Assembly: GCF_017094505.1 (NCBI RefSeq)
Contig: NZ_CP064787.1
Span: 310,001 to 374,000, forward strand
Direction: 5' to 3'
Length of the DNA stretch: 64,000 nt
Origin: Halapricum desulfuricans
Lineage (GTDB): Archaea > Halobacteriota > Halobacteria > Halobacteriales > Haloarculaceae
The notes beneath the pieces are model-generated. The model was not told the origin of the DNA. It searched no databases and saw nothing but the letters and a program-made list of their open reading frames with translations. Shown piece after piece: positions 42,351 to 50,056 of the stretch (position 1 is the stretch's first letter; each line of letters opens with the position of its first letter). The position numbers and the translations under genes are program-made.

Positions 42351-44177
42351 TTACTCGCGAGTCGCGCGTGTGCGTTCGTCGTCGGCGATGGCCTCGGTCT
42401 CCTCGACGGCGGTCGTCAGCGAGACGTTGAGCCAGGCCATCGAGACCAGGCCGCCGGCGAGCGTCACCAGGTTCTTGACGGCGTGATCGACGACGGCGAT
42501 GCTGATCGCGAGCGCCCCCGAGAGCGGCGTCAGGCCGACGACGATGATCGCGAAGGCCCCCTCATAGAGGCCGAGACCGGCCGGCGTCAGCGGCAGCACT
42601 TTCGCGAGGTTGCCGACGCTGACTGCGAAGAAGGCGACGCCGATCAGAAACGGCGTGAGTTCGACGCCGAAGGCCGCCAGCACGACCACCGCGGTGAGTA
42701 CGTCGATCGTCCAGACGATCAGGCTGGTCGTGCCGACCAGCGCGAACGCCCGCCGGTCGCTGGCGACCGTCTGGACGTCCCCCGCGAACCGCTCGATCAC
42801 GCCGGCGACGTAGTCGGCGTAGCTGTCGTTGCTGAGCCGCGAGACGGCCCCACGGACGTAGTTGCGGTCGCTGCGGGCGCTGAAGACGATCCCCAGCGTC
42901 ACGGCGATCGCGGCCGCGCCGACGCCCGCGGCGACGGCCATCGCCGTCCGGCCTGCCTGCTCCTGACCGCCGGCCAGTTCCGTCCCGGCGATAGCTGTCT
43001 GGAGCTCCGCCGGCGACATCGTGACGACCATCCCCAGCACGACGACGCCGGCCAGAAACGCGATCGTCAGCAGGTCGAAGACGCGCTCGATCGCCAGCGA
43101 GGCGAACCCCGACGGGTACGGCACCGACCGGCGGGCCTTCATTACATAGGCGCGGACGGCGTCGCCCAGTCTGGCGGGGAAGACCAGATTCCCGGTCTGG
43201 CTGATGAAGATCGCGCCGGTCAGAAACGCCGGGTCCGAGCGATAGCCCAGCCGTTCGAGGATGTCCCGATAGCGCGTCCCCCGAAGCGGCCAAGAGCAGA
43301 GGTACACGAGCACCGATGCGCCGACCACGAGCAGGTCGGCCTGTCGCATGTTGGCCCACACCTCGCCGGGGTCGAGATACGTCGTCATCAACACCAGCGC
43401 GAGCGCGACCAGTCCCGTCCCGACGGCGACGTTCACCCGGCGGTCGAGGCGCGGACTGACCGACACCTGCCAGAAGGTGCGGACGATCTGGCTACCCATT
43501 CCGAAGACGTCCCGGACGAGGTCGACCTTTGAATCTCCTTTCGGCGTCCACTCGACGGGGAACTCCCTGACCTCGTAGCCGGCGCGCTGGGCGTGGACCA
43601 GCACCTCGGTGTCCCAGAACCAGTGGCTGTCCTCGACGTCTTCCAGCACGTCGAACAGCGCCTCCCGGTCGAAGGCCTTGAAGCCACACTGGTGGTCTTG
43701 CAGGTCCGAGCGCAACAGCAGTTGCACGAGCACGTTGAATCCCCGGCTCGGGATCCCACGTTTGGCGGGTCGATCCGCCGTGTTTCCGGGGATCCACCGC
43801 GAGCCGGTCGCGAACTCGTAGTCGTCGCTGCGAACGCTCTCGATCAGCGCTTCGAGATGGGACATGTCCGTCGCGAGATCCGTATCGAAGTACGCTAGCG
43901 TCTCACCGCGGGCCTGCCGGAAGGCGTACTCCAGCGCGCCGCCCCGGCCGAGGCGCTGATCGCTGTGGACGTGGCGCACGCGCTCGTCTTCGTCGGCAAG
44001 CCGAGACGCGATCTCTGGCGTGCGGTCCGCACAGCCGTCCTCGGCGACGATCACCTCGAAGGCGCCGGCCGGCAGAAACTCCTCGAGCGTCGCGAGCGTG
44101 ATCTCGACAGTCCGCTCGATCGTCTCCGCCTCGTTGTAGGCGGGCAGGACGACGCTCACTTCGACCGCACGGTTCAT
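42351..44177 (-). CDS. Glycosyltransferase 2 fused to a flippase-like membrane domain, AglD-type
   Basis: 608 residues. The N-terminal 240 form a GT-A glycosyltransferase of the dolichol-phosphate mannosyltransferase type: VSVVLPAYNEAETIERTVE, VIVAEDGCADRTPEIA, YFDTDLATDMSHLE with the metal-binding DxD, and the HQCGFKAF loop. The C-terminal 340 residues carry about eight membrane helices of the UPF0104 (lysylphosphatidylglycerol synthase TM) family. This layout is that of haloarchaeal AglD, which charges dolichol phosphate with the last sugar of the S-layer N-glycan. The exact sugar and lipid are inferred. Convergent with phoU2. Confidence 0.85.
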   Translation of the reverse strand: MNRAVEVSVVLPAYNEAETIERTVEITLATLEEFLPAGAFEVIVAEDGCADRTPEIASRLADEDERVRHVHSDQRLGRGGALEYAFRQARGETLAYFDTDLATDMSHLEALIESVRSDDYEFATGSRWIPGNTADRPAKRGIPSRGFNVLVQLLLRSDLQDHQCGFKAFDREALFDVLEDVEDSHWFWDTEVLVHAQRAGYEVREFPVEWTPKGDSKVDLVRDVFGMGSQIVRTFWQVSVSPRLDRRVNVAVGTGLVALALVLMTTYLDPGEVWANMRQADLLVVGASVLVYLCSWPLRGTRYRDILERLGYRSDPAFLTGAIFISQTGNLVFPARLGDAVRAYVMKARRSVPYPSGFASLAIERVFDLLTIAFLAGVVVLGMVVTMSPAELQTAIAGTELAGGQEQAGRTAMAVAAGVGAAAIAVTLGIVFSARSDRNYVRGAVSRLSNDSYADYVAGVIERFAGDVQTVASDRRAFALVGTTSLIVWTIDVLTAVVVLAAFGVELTPFLIGVAFFAVSVGNLAKVLPLTPAGLGLYEGAFAIIVVGLTPLSGALAISIAVVDHAVKNLVTLAGGLVSMAWLNVSLTTAVEETEAIADDERTRATRE

Positions 44178-44294
44178 TGTGCGTCACTATCGGTCACGGC
44201 CGGCAAGAACTTTCTGATTGATATATGGGTTTGATACCGCAAGAGCAGCTGCCGGATGCAGCGACGGCCGTCCGCGGACAGCTCTCGGAGGTGG

Positions 44295-44681
44295 CTACAG
44301 ATCGTGGCCGTCCTCGCGTGCCAGCCCTTCGAGGACGTACTCCGCGGAGGTCCGGGTGGTCGCGAGCGGCGTGTCGTGGACGTCACAGATCCGCAGCAGC
44401 GCCGAGATGTCGGGCTCGTGGGGCTGGGCGGTCAGCGGGTCCCGCAGGAAGACGATCCCGTCGATCCGGTCGTTGGCGGCTTCGGCCCCGATCTCCATGT
44501 CGCCGCCGAGCGGGCCGGACTGCTTGCGCTCGACCTCCAGTCCCGTCGCCTCGGCGATCCGCTGGCCCGTCGTGCCGGTACAGACGATGTCGACCGTCGA
44601 GAGGTACGACTGGTAGCTCTCGACTAGATCGATCATTTCGGGCTTCTCGTCGTCGTGTGCGATCAGCGCGATGCGCGTCAT
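44295..44681 (-). CDS. mgsA: Methylglyoxal synthase
   Basis: Converts dihydroxyacetone phosphate to methylglyoxal and phosphate, a bypass of lower glycolysis. 128 residues. Family motifs are intact: ALIAHDDEKPEMIDLV at 5-20, CTGTTGQRIAEATGL with the phosphate loop, SGPLGGDMEIGA with the catalytic aspartate and DGIVFLRDPLTAQPHEPD. The last shows that the C-terminal part is complete. Single gene with 46 bases to its upstream neighbour, same direction. Its presence fits an organism with carbohydrate uptake. Confidence 0.94.
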   Translation of the reverse strand: MTRIALIAHDDEKPEMIDLVESYQSYLSTVDIVCTGTTGQRIAEATGLEVERKQSGPLGGDMEIGAEAANDRIDGIVFLRDPLTAQPHEPDISALLRICDVHDTPLATTRTSAEYVLEGLAREDGHDL

Positions 44682-44727
44682 AGTTCACCCTCTCGGCGCA
44701 CCGTGAAACAACTTTCGCGGATCGCCG

Positions 44728-45012
44728 TTACGCTTCGTCAGTGACCTCGACAGCACCGTCCCGGTCGACGGTGACGCTCCAGCCGCCGATCGAGAACGTC
44801 ACGGGCGGCTGTCGGTCGCCGGTCAGCACGGCCCGCAGCGTCTCGAAGTCGACGTGTTCTTCGAGCGGTTCGACCTCGTCGCGCTCGAGGTCGCTCTCGG
44901 CGACGATCGCGTCGGTGATCACGTCCGATGCCGGTTCCGGAGCGACCCACGCCGCTGCGTCGTCCGCGTCGCCGTCCTCCTCGCGAACGATGTACGGCTC
45001 GTCTGCGCTCAT
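44728..45012 (-). CDS. HalOD1 output domain protein
   Basis: 94 residues forming a single HalOD1 domain, a haloarchaeal family often at the output end of signalling proteins or alone. The pattern is VITDAIVAESDLERDEVEPL, then EHVDFETLRAVLTG and the beta part VTFSIGGWSVTVDRDGAVEV. The N-terminus is acidic and disordered. Molecular function unknown. A TATA-like CTCGATATATAGTG (about 45031-45044) lies 20-32 bases before the ATG. Confidence 0.82.
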   Translation of the reverse strand: MSADEPYIVREEDGDADDAAAWVAPEPASDVITDAIVAESDLERDEVEPLEEHVDFETLRAVLTGDRQPPVTFSIGGWSVTVDRDGAVEVTDEA

Positions 45013-45080
45013 ACCTGTCCCTACCCCGTGCTCGATATATAGTGTCCCCGAGCGGTTTCAGTCTCAGAAAGAGCCTGCTC

Positions 45081-45180
45081 AGAGGGATTATCGTAGCCGG
45101 TCGGAGGCATTCTCACTCCGACCGGGTGGCAGAGTTCGATTCCACGGGAGAACTCTACGGATTTCTACGATAATCCCTCT
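45081..45180. repeat. 100-base palindromic element with perfect 16-base ends
   Basis: Perfect arms AGAGGGATTATCGTAG (45081-45096) and CTACGATAATCCCTCT (45165-45180) enclose two hairpins: CCGGTCGGA/TCCGACCGG (45097-45125) and AGAGTTC/GAACTCT (45131-45156). The result is a three-way junction resembling in plan, but not sequence, the tnpB element ends. It ends three bases before the stop codon of the FeoC-like gene. Probably a non-autonomous palindromic element; a strong bidirectional terminator is the alternative. Confidence 0.8.
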
Positions 45181-45183
45181 CAA

Positions 45184-45477
45184 TTACCCGTCGCCGGTCG
45201 CTTCGGACGGCGTCTCGCCGTCGGCCGCGAGCAGCGACTGTCCCTCCCTCGAGACGACGTACTGGGCCGGTACGTCGCCGGCCATCGAACACGACCCGCC
45301 GACCGGACAGCGATCACAGGCGGTTCCCGAGCAGTCGATCCGCGTCAGGTGACCGCGCCGACGCATCTCCTCGATCATCGCCTCGATCGCGTCGGGCCGG
45401 CGGTCGACGGCGTCGGCGATCCGCTCGGGCGTCTCGCCGCTCTCGAGACGAGCGAGGACGTCCTCGTAGAGGCTCAT
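45184..45477 (-). CDS. FeoC-like winged-helix protein with a cysteine cluster
   Basis: 97 residues. A short N-terminal helix-turn-helix (LARLESGETPERIADAVD, DAIEAMIEEMRRRGHLTRID) is followed by four cysteines, Cys49, Cys54, Cys57 and Cys63 (CSGTACDRCPVGGSC), as in FeoC proteins that hold an iron-sulfur cluster and regulate FeoB. The start at 45477 overlaps the preceding gene by four bases. The longer antisense frame to 46302 is not real. Fourth gene of the feo operon. Confidence 0.82.
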   Translation of the reverse strand: MSLYEDVLARLESGETPERIADAVDRRPDAIEAMIEEMRRRGHLTRIDCSGTACDRCPVGGSCSMAGDVPAQYVVSREGQSLLAADGETPSEATGDG

Positions 45478-45968
45478 GGCTGGCCCCGGTCGCCGTCGGC
45501 GTTCGGTTCGTCGTCCTGTCCGTTGGTCGTCCGACGGTCGGCGCTCTCGTCGCCGAGATACCGCAGCGCGATCGCGGTGAACGGCACCGCGAGCAGCGAC
45601 GGTCGATAGGGAGGTTCGAACGCCGCCGCGACGTCGCCGAGGGGTGCGATCCAGACCCCCGGTCCGCCCGCGATCGCGCCGAGGAGCGTCCCCAGAAGGT
45701 CCGTCCCGGCGACGATCCACAGCATCGCGCTCGCCATGACGACGAGCGCCTGATTGGGCCGGGCCGCGAGCCCGCCGCGCGCGGCACCGAGGTAGAACCC
45801 GCCGGCCGAGAGCAACACGATCGACCGCCAGAGGACGTATGTTCCCGTCAGCGTCACGAACGGTATCGACTCGCCGATCTTGAGCCCGAACGCGCCGCCG
45901 AGTGCGCCGATGCCGGCCAGTCCGACTGCGATACCGAGGATCGCGACGTAGAATTCGTCCCGGCGCAT
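45474..45968 (-). CDS. Membrane protein in the feo operon
   Basis: 164 residues with about four membrane helices (around 7-28, 36-60, 70-100, 110-128) and an acidic hydrophilic tail. It starts directly after the feoB stop codon (zero spacing) and overlaps the FeoC-like gene by four bases, so it is translationally tied to ferrous iron uptake. Family not recognised. A role as a partner of FeoB is inferred from position only. Confidence 0.75.
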   Translation of the reverse strand: MRRDEFYVAILGIAVGLAGIGALGGAFGLKIGESIPFVTLTGTYVLWRSIVLLSAGGFYLGAARGGLAARPNQALVVMASAMLWIVAGTDLLGTLLGAIAGGPGVWIAPLGDVAAAFEPPYRPSLLAVPFTAIALRYLGDESADRRTTNGQDDEPNADGDRGQP

Positions 45969-47783
45969 TCAGGCCACCCCCAGTACGGTCCCGATCACGC
46001 GCAACAGTCCGCCCCAGACGAACAGGACGGTCACCAGCGTCGCCAGCGCGCCGCCGAGCACGCGCACGACGCCGCCGCCGGTCCGTCCCTCCTTGATCAG
46101 CATCGCGAAGGTCGCCACGCAGGGGAAGTAGATGCTCACCATCACGACCGACGTGACGAGCTGGAAGGAACTCATCGAGACGGCGCTCAGCTGTGCGACC
46201 GCTAGGTCCTTGCGCATGAACCCCGCGATCAGCGCCGGGACGGTGTCGGCTGGCACGCCGAACCACCCGACGAGCAGCGGCTCCAGCATCCCCGAGAGCC
46301 ACCCGATCGCACCGCCCAGATACAGCACGTTGACGACTGCGACGCCCAGCAACACGAACGGGATCGCGGTCGTCATGAACCCGCGCAGGCGAAGCGAGAG
46401 CTTGGTCGCGACGTTGTCCAGACGCGGCCGTCGCATCGGCGGGATGTCGATAGCGATGTCGGGCGTCTCGCCCGGGACGATCCGGTTCAGCACGGCCCCG
46501 AACACGAAGAAGCCGGCCAGCAGATACAGTAGGATGTAGCCGGTGTACTGGGGGAGCAGCGACAGCATCACGCCCAGTTGCGCCCCACAGGGGATGAACA
46601 CCGAGAGCAGCGTCATGGCGATGAACCGCTGTTTCTCCGTCTGGAGCGTTCGGGTCGCGGCGACGCCGGGGACGTTACAGCCGAAGGACAGTACCATCGG
46701 GACGATGGCGAACCCGCTGAGGCCGATCCGGTCGAACAGCGCGTCGACCAGCACCGCGAGCCGGGCCATGTAGCCCGAGTCCTCCAGTATCGCGAGCAGG
46801 AAGTACAGCGCGAGGATCGCCGGGAGGACGACCCCGACCGCGACGAACAGCCCGCTCGTGAGCATCCCCCACGAGGAGACCGCGCGCTGGGCGCCGGGAT
46901 CGCCGACCAGCAGGAAGTACACCCACGACCCTTCCATCGGGAACGCCTCCTGGATCCACGGGAGCCAGTAGCTGTCGAACAGCGGGACGAAATACCCGTC
47001 AGTGAAGAAACCGGCTACGGCAGTGAAAAACGACCACATGCCGTACAGCACCGCGACCGCGAACGGCAGTCCGGTCAGCGGCGAGACCGCCAGCCGCCCG
47101 ATGTGCTCCGAGAGCGACGGCTCGCTGTCCCGATAGGTGACCGCGCGCTCGACGATCGCGTCGACGAGGTCCCACCGGTGTGCGGACGCGTCGGTCTGTG
47201 GTCCCGTCTCCGATCGGACGTGGTCGGCCGACGAGTCAGCCTGCTGGATGCCGGTCCGCGCTCGACCGGAGACCGATTCCAGCGAGGTCTCGCGCGGCTC
47301 GGCGAGCGCGCTCCGAAGCGAGTCGAGACCGACGCCTTCGGTCGCGACCGTCGGCACGACCGGGACGCCGAGCAGCGATTCGAGCGTCTCGACGTCGATG
47401 TCGACGCCCTGACTCGCGGCCTCGTCCCACATGTTCAGCGCGACGACGGCCGGATGGCCCCGATCGAGCACCGCAAGCAGCAGGTTCAGTCCGCGCTCAA
47501 TCCGCGTCGAATCGAGCACGCAGACGACCGGCGCGTCCGGGTACTCCTCGAGCAACTCGACGGCGACGGCCTCGGCCTCGTCGGTCGGGTTCAGCGAAAA
47601 GGTCCCCGGAACGTCGAGCAAGTCGACAGTGCGGTCTCCCAAGTCGAGTTCGCTTTCGGTGTACTCGACGGTCGTTCCGGGGTAGTTCGACTCGCTGATG
47701 TTCGTCCCGGCCAGCCGATTGAACAGTGCGCTCTTGCCGACGTTCGGGTGGCCGACCAGCAGGACTGGCGACCGCTCGGTCAT
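45969..47783 (-). CDS. feoB: Ferrous iron transporter FeoB
   Basis: 604 residues. An N-terminal G domain has G1 GHPNVGKS (11-18), the FeoB-specific NYPGTTVE switch I region, G3 DVPGTF and G4 NMWDEA (a variant of NKMD). The C-terminal part has two gate domains and about ten membrane helices, with FGCNVPGVAATR and PCGAQLGVM carrying the conserved cysteines of the pore. It is shorter than E. coli FeoB (773) but usual for archaea. Overlaps feoA by four bases. Confidence 0.95.
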   Translation of the reverse strand: MTERSPVLLVGHPNVGKSALFNRLAGTNISESNYPGTTVEYTESELDLGDRTVDLLDVPGTFSLNPTDEAEAVAVELLEEYPDAPVVCVLDSTRIERGLNLLLAVLDRGHPAVVALNMWDEAASQGVDIDVETLESLLGVPVVPTVATEGVGLDSLRSALAEPRETSLESVSGRARTGIQQADSSADHVRSETGPQTDASAHRWDLVDAIVERAVTYRDSEPSLSEHIGRLAVSPLTGLPFAVAVLYGMWSFFTAVAGFFTDGYFVPLFDSYWLPWIQEAFPMEGSWVYFLLVGDPGAQRAVSSWGMLTSGLFVAVGVVLPAILALYFLLAILEDSGYMARLAVLVDALFDRIGLSGFAIVPMVLSFGCNVPGVAATRTLQTEKQRFIAMTLLSVFIPCGAQLGVMLSLLPQYTGYILLYLLAGFFVFGAVLNRIVPGETPDIAIDIPPMRRPRLDNVATKLSLRLRGFMTTAIPFVLLGVAVVNVLYLGGAIGWLSGMLEPLLVGWFGVPADTVPALIAGFMRKDLAVAQLSAVSMSSFQLVTSVVMVSIYFPCVATFAMLIKEGRTGGGVVRVLGGALATLVTVLFVWGGLLRVIGTVLGVA

Positions 47784-48082
47784 TCTTCAGTGGCGACTTC
47801 GAGGTCCCGGGCCTGGGATCGACTCAACGAGACGGTCGATCGACCGACCGAGACGACGACGGGACCACCAAAGGGGTGTTTCGTGTGGACTTCGACGGTT
47901 TTGCCCGGTCGCACGCCCATCGACCGGAGACACTCTCTGTCGACGTCCTCGATCCGGGCACACTCGCCGCATTCGAGGTCGTCCAGCCGACAGCGCTTGC
48001 ACCGTCGCTTGCGTCGACGCTTGCGCCGTCGCTTTCCCTGCCGGTTCGATCGACCGCCGCCAGCGTCCGATTGTCCCGTCAT
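47780..48082 (-). CDS. feoA: FeoA-like protein with a basic, cysteine-bearing N-terminus
   Basis: 100 residues. The C-terminal 65 form the SH3-like FeoA domain (CARIEDVDRECLRSMGVRPG, then VEVHTKHPFGGPVVVSVG). The N-terminal 35 are unusual: a run of arginine and lysine repeats (residues 17-32) coded by an imperfect tandem repeat, followed by CKRC and CGEC pairs (Cys28, 31, 38, 41) that could bind metal. The start lies only three bases from a DtxR-type operator, indicating a leaderless, iron-repressed transcript. First gene of the feo operon. Confidence 0.85.
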   Translation of the reverse strand: MTGQSDAGGGRSNRQGKRRRKRRRKRRCKRCRLDDLECGECARIEDVDRECLRSMGVRPGKTVEVHTKHPFGGPVVVSVGRSTVSLSRSQARDLEVATEE

Positions 48083-48085
48083 CAG

Positions 48086-48115
48086 TTAGGCACACCTAAT
48101 TTCGGCGTGCCAAAA
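48086..48115. promoter_or_regulatory. Tandem iron-repressor operator in front of feoA
   Basis: TTAGGCACACCTAA (48086-48099) is a perfect inverted repeat of the type bound by DtxR-family iron repressors (SirR and Idr in haloarchaea). It is followed at once by the similar half-symmetric TTTCGGCGTGCCAAAA (48100-48115). The first site lies only three bases before the feoA start codon, so bound repressor would cover the transcription start. Confidence 0.75.
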
Positions 48116-48182
48116 TCTCCGTCGCAGATACAGGTAAATGTTGCGGATTCGCCCCCGCCGCGACGGGCATGTAGAACTATAA

Positions 48183-48225
48183 GTGTATATGACTATTTAT
48201 TCTCAGATTTATTTATAGTATTGTC
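48183..48225 (+). promoter_or_regulatory. AT-rich promoter of the pilus operon
   Basis: A stretch of T and A with TATATGACTATTTATTCTC and ATTTATTTATAGTATTG ends about 17 bases before the ATG at 48242. Several TATA-like boxes are possible; the one at about 48205-48215 gives leaderless spacing. It is divergent from feoA. Confidence 0.5.
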
Positions 48226-48241
48226 ACTCGTCCTATGAGAC

Positions 48242-50056
48242 ATGCACGAGCCCGAGACAGCGACTAGTGGCGCCGAACGCGGGGCGGGGGAGAGACAGTC
48301 CCCGATGGTGTACGTTTCGAGCGACGAACTCGCGTTGCCCGAGGATCTGACAGACGATATCGTCCTGTACGACCATCCGACGATCGCCGACGTCCTGTTC
48401 GAGGTGAAATCGTATTTCGCCGCTCAGTCCGAGGACGGCCTCGACGCACCGACGGAAGCGTTCATCGAGTCGCGCTTCTTCGATTTCAGGTACCTGGATC
48501 GCTACGAGGAGGTCGAGTGGCGATGGGTCAACAAACCGTTCGCGTACGTCGCGGTCCTGTACGACGAGAGCGAAAAGCAGTACCGCTATCACGTGGTCGA
48601 ACCGCTGCTCGACGACTTCGAGCGATACGTCCGGCGCGATCTCATCGAGTTGCTCCGGAACAACCTGATGTACCGCGACTTCGAGGAGAACGACCGCGAG
48701 ACGGCGTTCCGCGAGGAGGCGCGAACGCTCATCGACGAGCAGGCCGCGACGGTCCAGTCGGGGACGATCCACAAGCTCCTGTACTATCTCATCCGGGACT
48801 TCGTGGACTTCGGGCCGATCGATCCGATCATGCGCGACGACGACATCGAGGACGTCTCCTGTGACGGCTCAGCCATCCCGGTGTTCGTCTATCACCGCCG
48901 ATATCGTGACCTCCGGACGAACGTGCGGTTCGACGCCGACCGCCTCGACGCGTTCACCTTCCGGATCGCCCAGCGCGCCGGCAAGCAGCTGACGATCTCG
49001 AACCCGCTGGTCGATGCGACCCTGCCGAACGGCTCGCGCGTCCAGCTCACGCTGGGCGGGGACGTCAGCACGCGCGGGTCGAACTTCACGATCCGGAAGT
49101 TCTCCGAGATCCCGTTCACGCCGGTCGAACTGGTCGAGTGGGGAACCTTCTCAGTCCAGCAGATGGCCTACTTCTGGCTGGCCATCGAGAACAACCGATC
49201 GCTGATCTTCGCCGGCGGGACCGGCTCCGGCAAGACCTCCAGTCTCAACGCGGTGTCGTTTTTCGTCCCACCCGCGAGCAAGGTCGTCACGATCGAGGAC
49301 ACCCGCGAGATCGATCTCCCCCACGAGAACTGGGTCCAGAGTCTCACCCGCGGTGCCGTCACCGCGGAGGGACAGGGCGAAGTGACGATGTACCAGCTCC
49401 TGCAGGCCGCGCTCCGCCAGCGTCCCGAGTACCTGCTGGTCGGCGAGATCCGAACCGAAGAGCGGGTCGCGCTGACCTTCTTTCAGGCGATGTCGACCGG
49501 GCACACATCGTATACGACGCTGCACGCCGACTCGATCGAGACGGTGCTCTCGCGGCTGCAGAACCCGCCGCTGAACGTTCCCGCCCAGATGGTGCAGGAA
49601 CTCGACGTCGTCGCCGTTCAAGAGCAGACGTTCCTCGGCGACACGCGCGTCCGCCGCACCGACTCCGTGACCGAGATCATGGCCGATCCCGACGACCCGA
49701 ACGCGCTCCGGACTCACGAGGTGTTCCGCCGCGACCCGACGAGCGACAGCCATCAGATGGTCGCCGACTCCCGGCTCCTGCAGGACATCGCCGCCCATCG
49801 GGGCTGGAGCGAGCACGATCTCACCGTCGAGTTCGACCGCCGACAGCGCGTCCTCGAGTACCTGCTGGACAACGACATCACCGGCTACGCGCCCGTCTCG
49901 AGCGCGATCCGCCGCTACGCCCGCGACCCCGACGGCCTGCTGGGCGCGATCGAGACCGGGACGCTCGACCGCGCGACCCTCCTCGAGGACGCGCCGGACC
50001 CCTCGACGATCGACCCGGGTGATCTGGGTGTCGAGAACGTTGTGGAGCGACTATGA
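48242..50056 (+). CDS. Type IV pilus/type II secretion ATPase (PilB/TadA-type)
   Basis: 604 residues. The C-terminal half is a VirB11/TadA-like hexameric ATPase: Walker A GGTGSGKT with Lys331, Walker B LLVGEIRTEERV (near 400) and the histidine box STGHTSYTTLHADS. The N-terminal 230 residues are an archaeal-specific helical and mixed domain. It powers assembly of surface filaments from pilins. The ATG overlaps no gene, and the stop overlaps the membrane platform gene by four bases, so the pair forms a pil operon, like haloarchaeal pilB-pilC loci. Confidence 0.92.
   Translation: MHEPETATSGAERGAGERQSPMVYVSSDELALPEDLTDDIVLYDHPTIADVLFEVKSYFAAQSEDGLDAPTEAFIESRFFDFRYLDRYEEVEWRWVNKPFAYVAVLYDESEKQYRYHVVEPLLDDFERYVRRDLIELLRNNLMYRDFEENDRETAFREEARTLIDEQAATVQSGTIHKLLYYLIRDFVDFGPIDPIMRDDDIEDVSCDGSAIPVFVYHRRYRDLRTNVRFDADRLDAFTFRIAQRAGKQLTISNPLVDATLPNGSRVQLTLGGDVSTRGSNFTIRKFSEIPFTPVELVEWGTFSVQQMAYFWLAIENNRSLIFAGGTGSGKTSSLNAVSFFVPPASKVVTIEDTREIDLPHENWVQSLTRGAVTAEGQGEVTMYQLLQAALRQRPEYLLVGEIRTEERVALTFFQAMSTGHTSYTTLHADSIETVLSRLQNPPLNVPAQMVQELDVVAVQEQTFLGDTRVRRTDSVTEIMADPDDPNALRTHEVFRRDPTSDSHQMVADSRLLQDIAAHRGWSEHDLTVEFDRRQRVLEYLLDNDITGYAPVSSAIRRYARDPDGLLGAIETGTLDRATLLEDAPDPSTIDPGDLGVENVVERL

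Noticed and set aside
45128-45160. GTTCGATTCC stretch considered as a tRNA T-arm
   Set aside because: No acceptor stem, D-arm or anticodon arm fits; the stretch is the loop of a hairpin inside the palindromic element.
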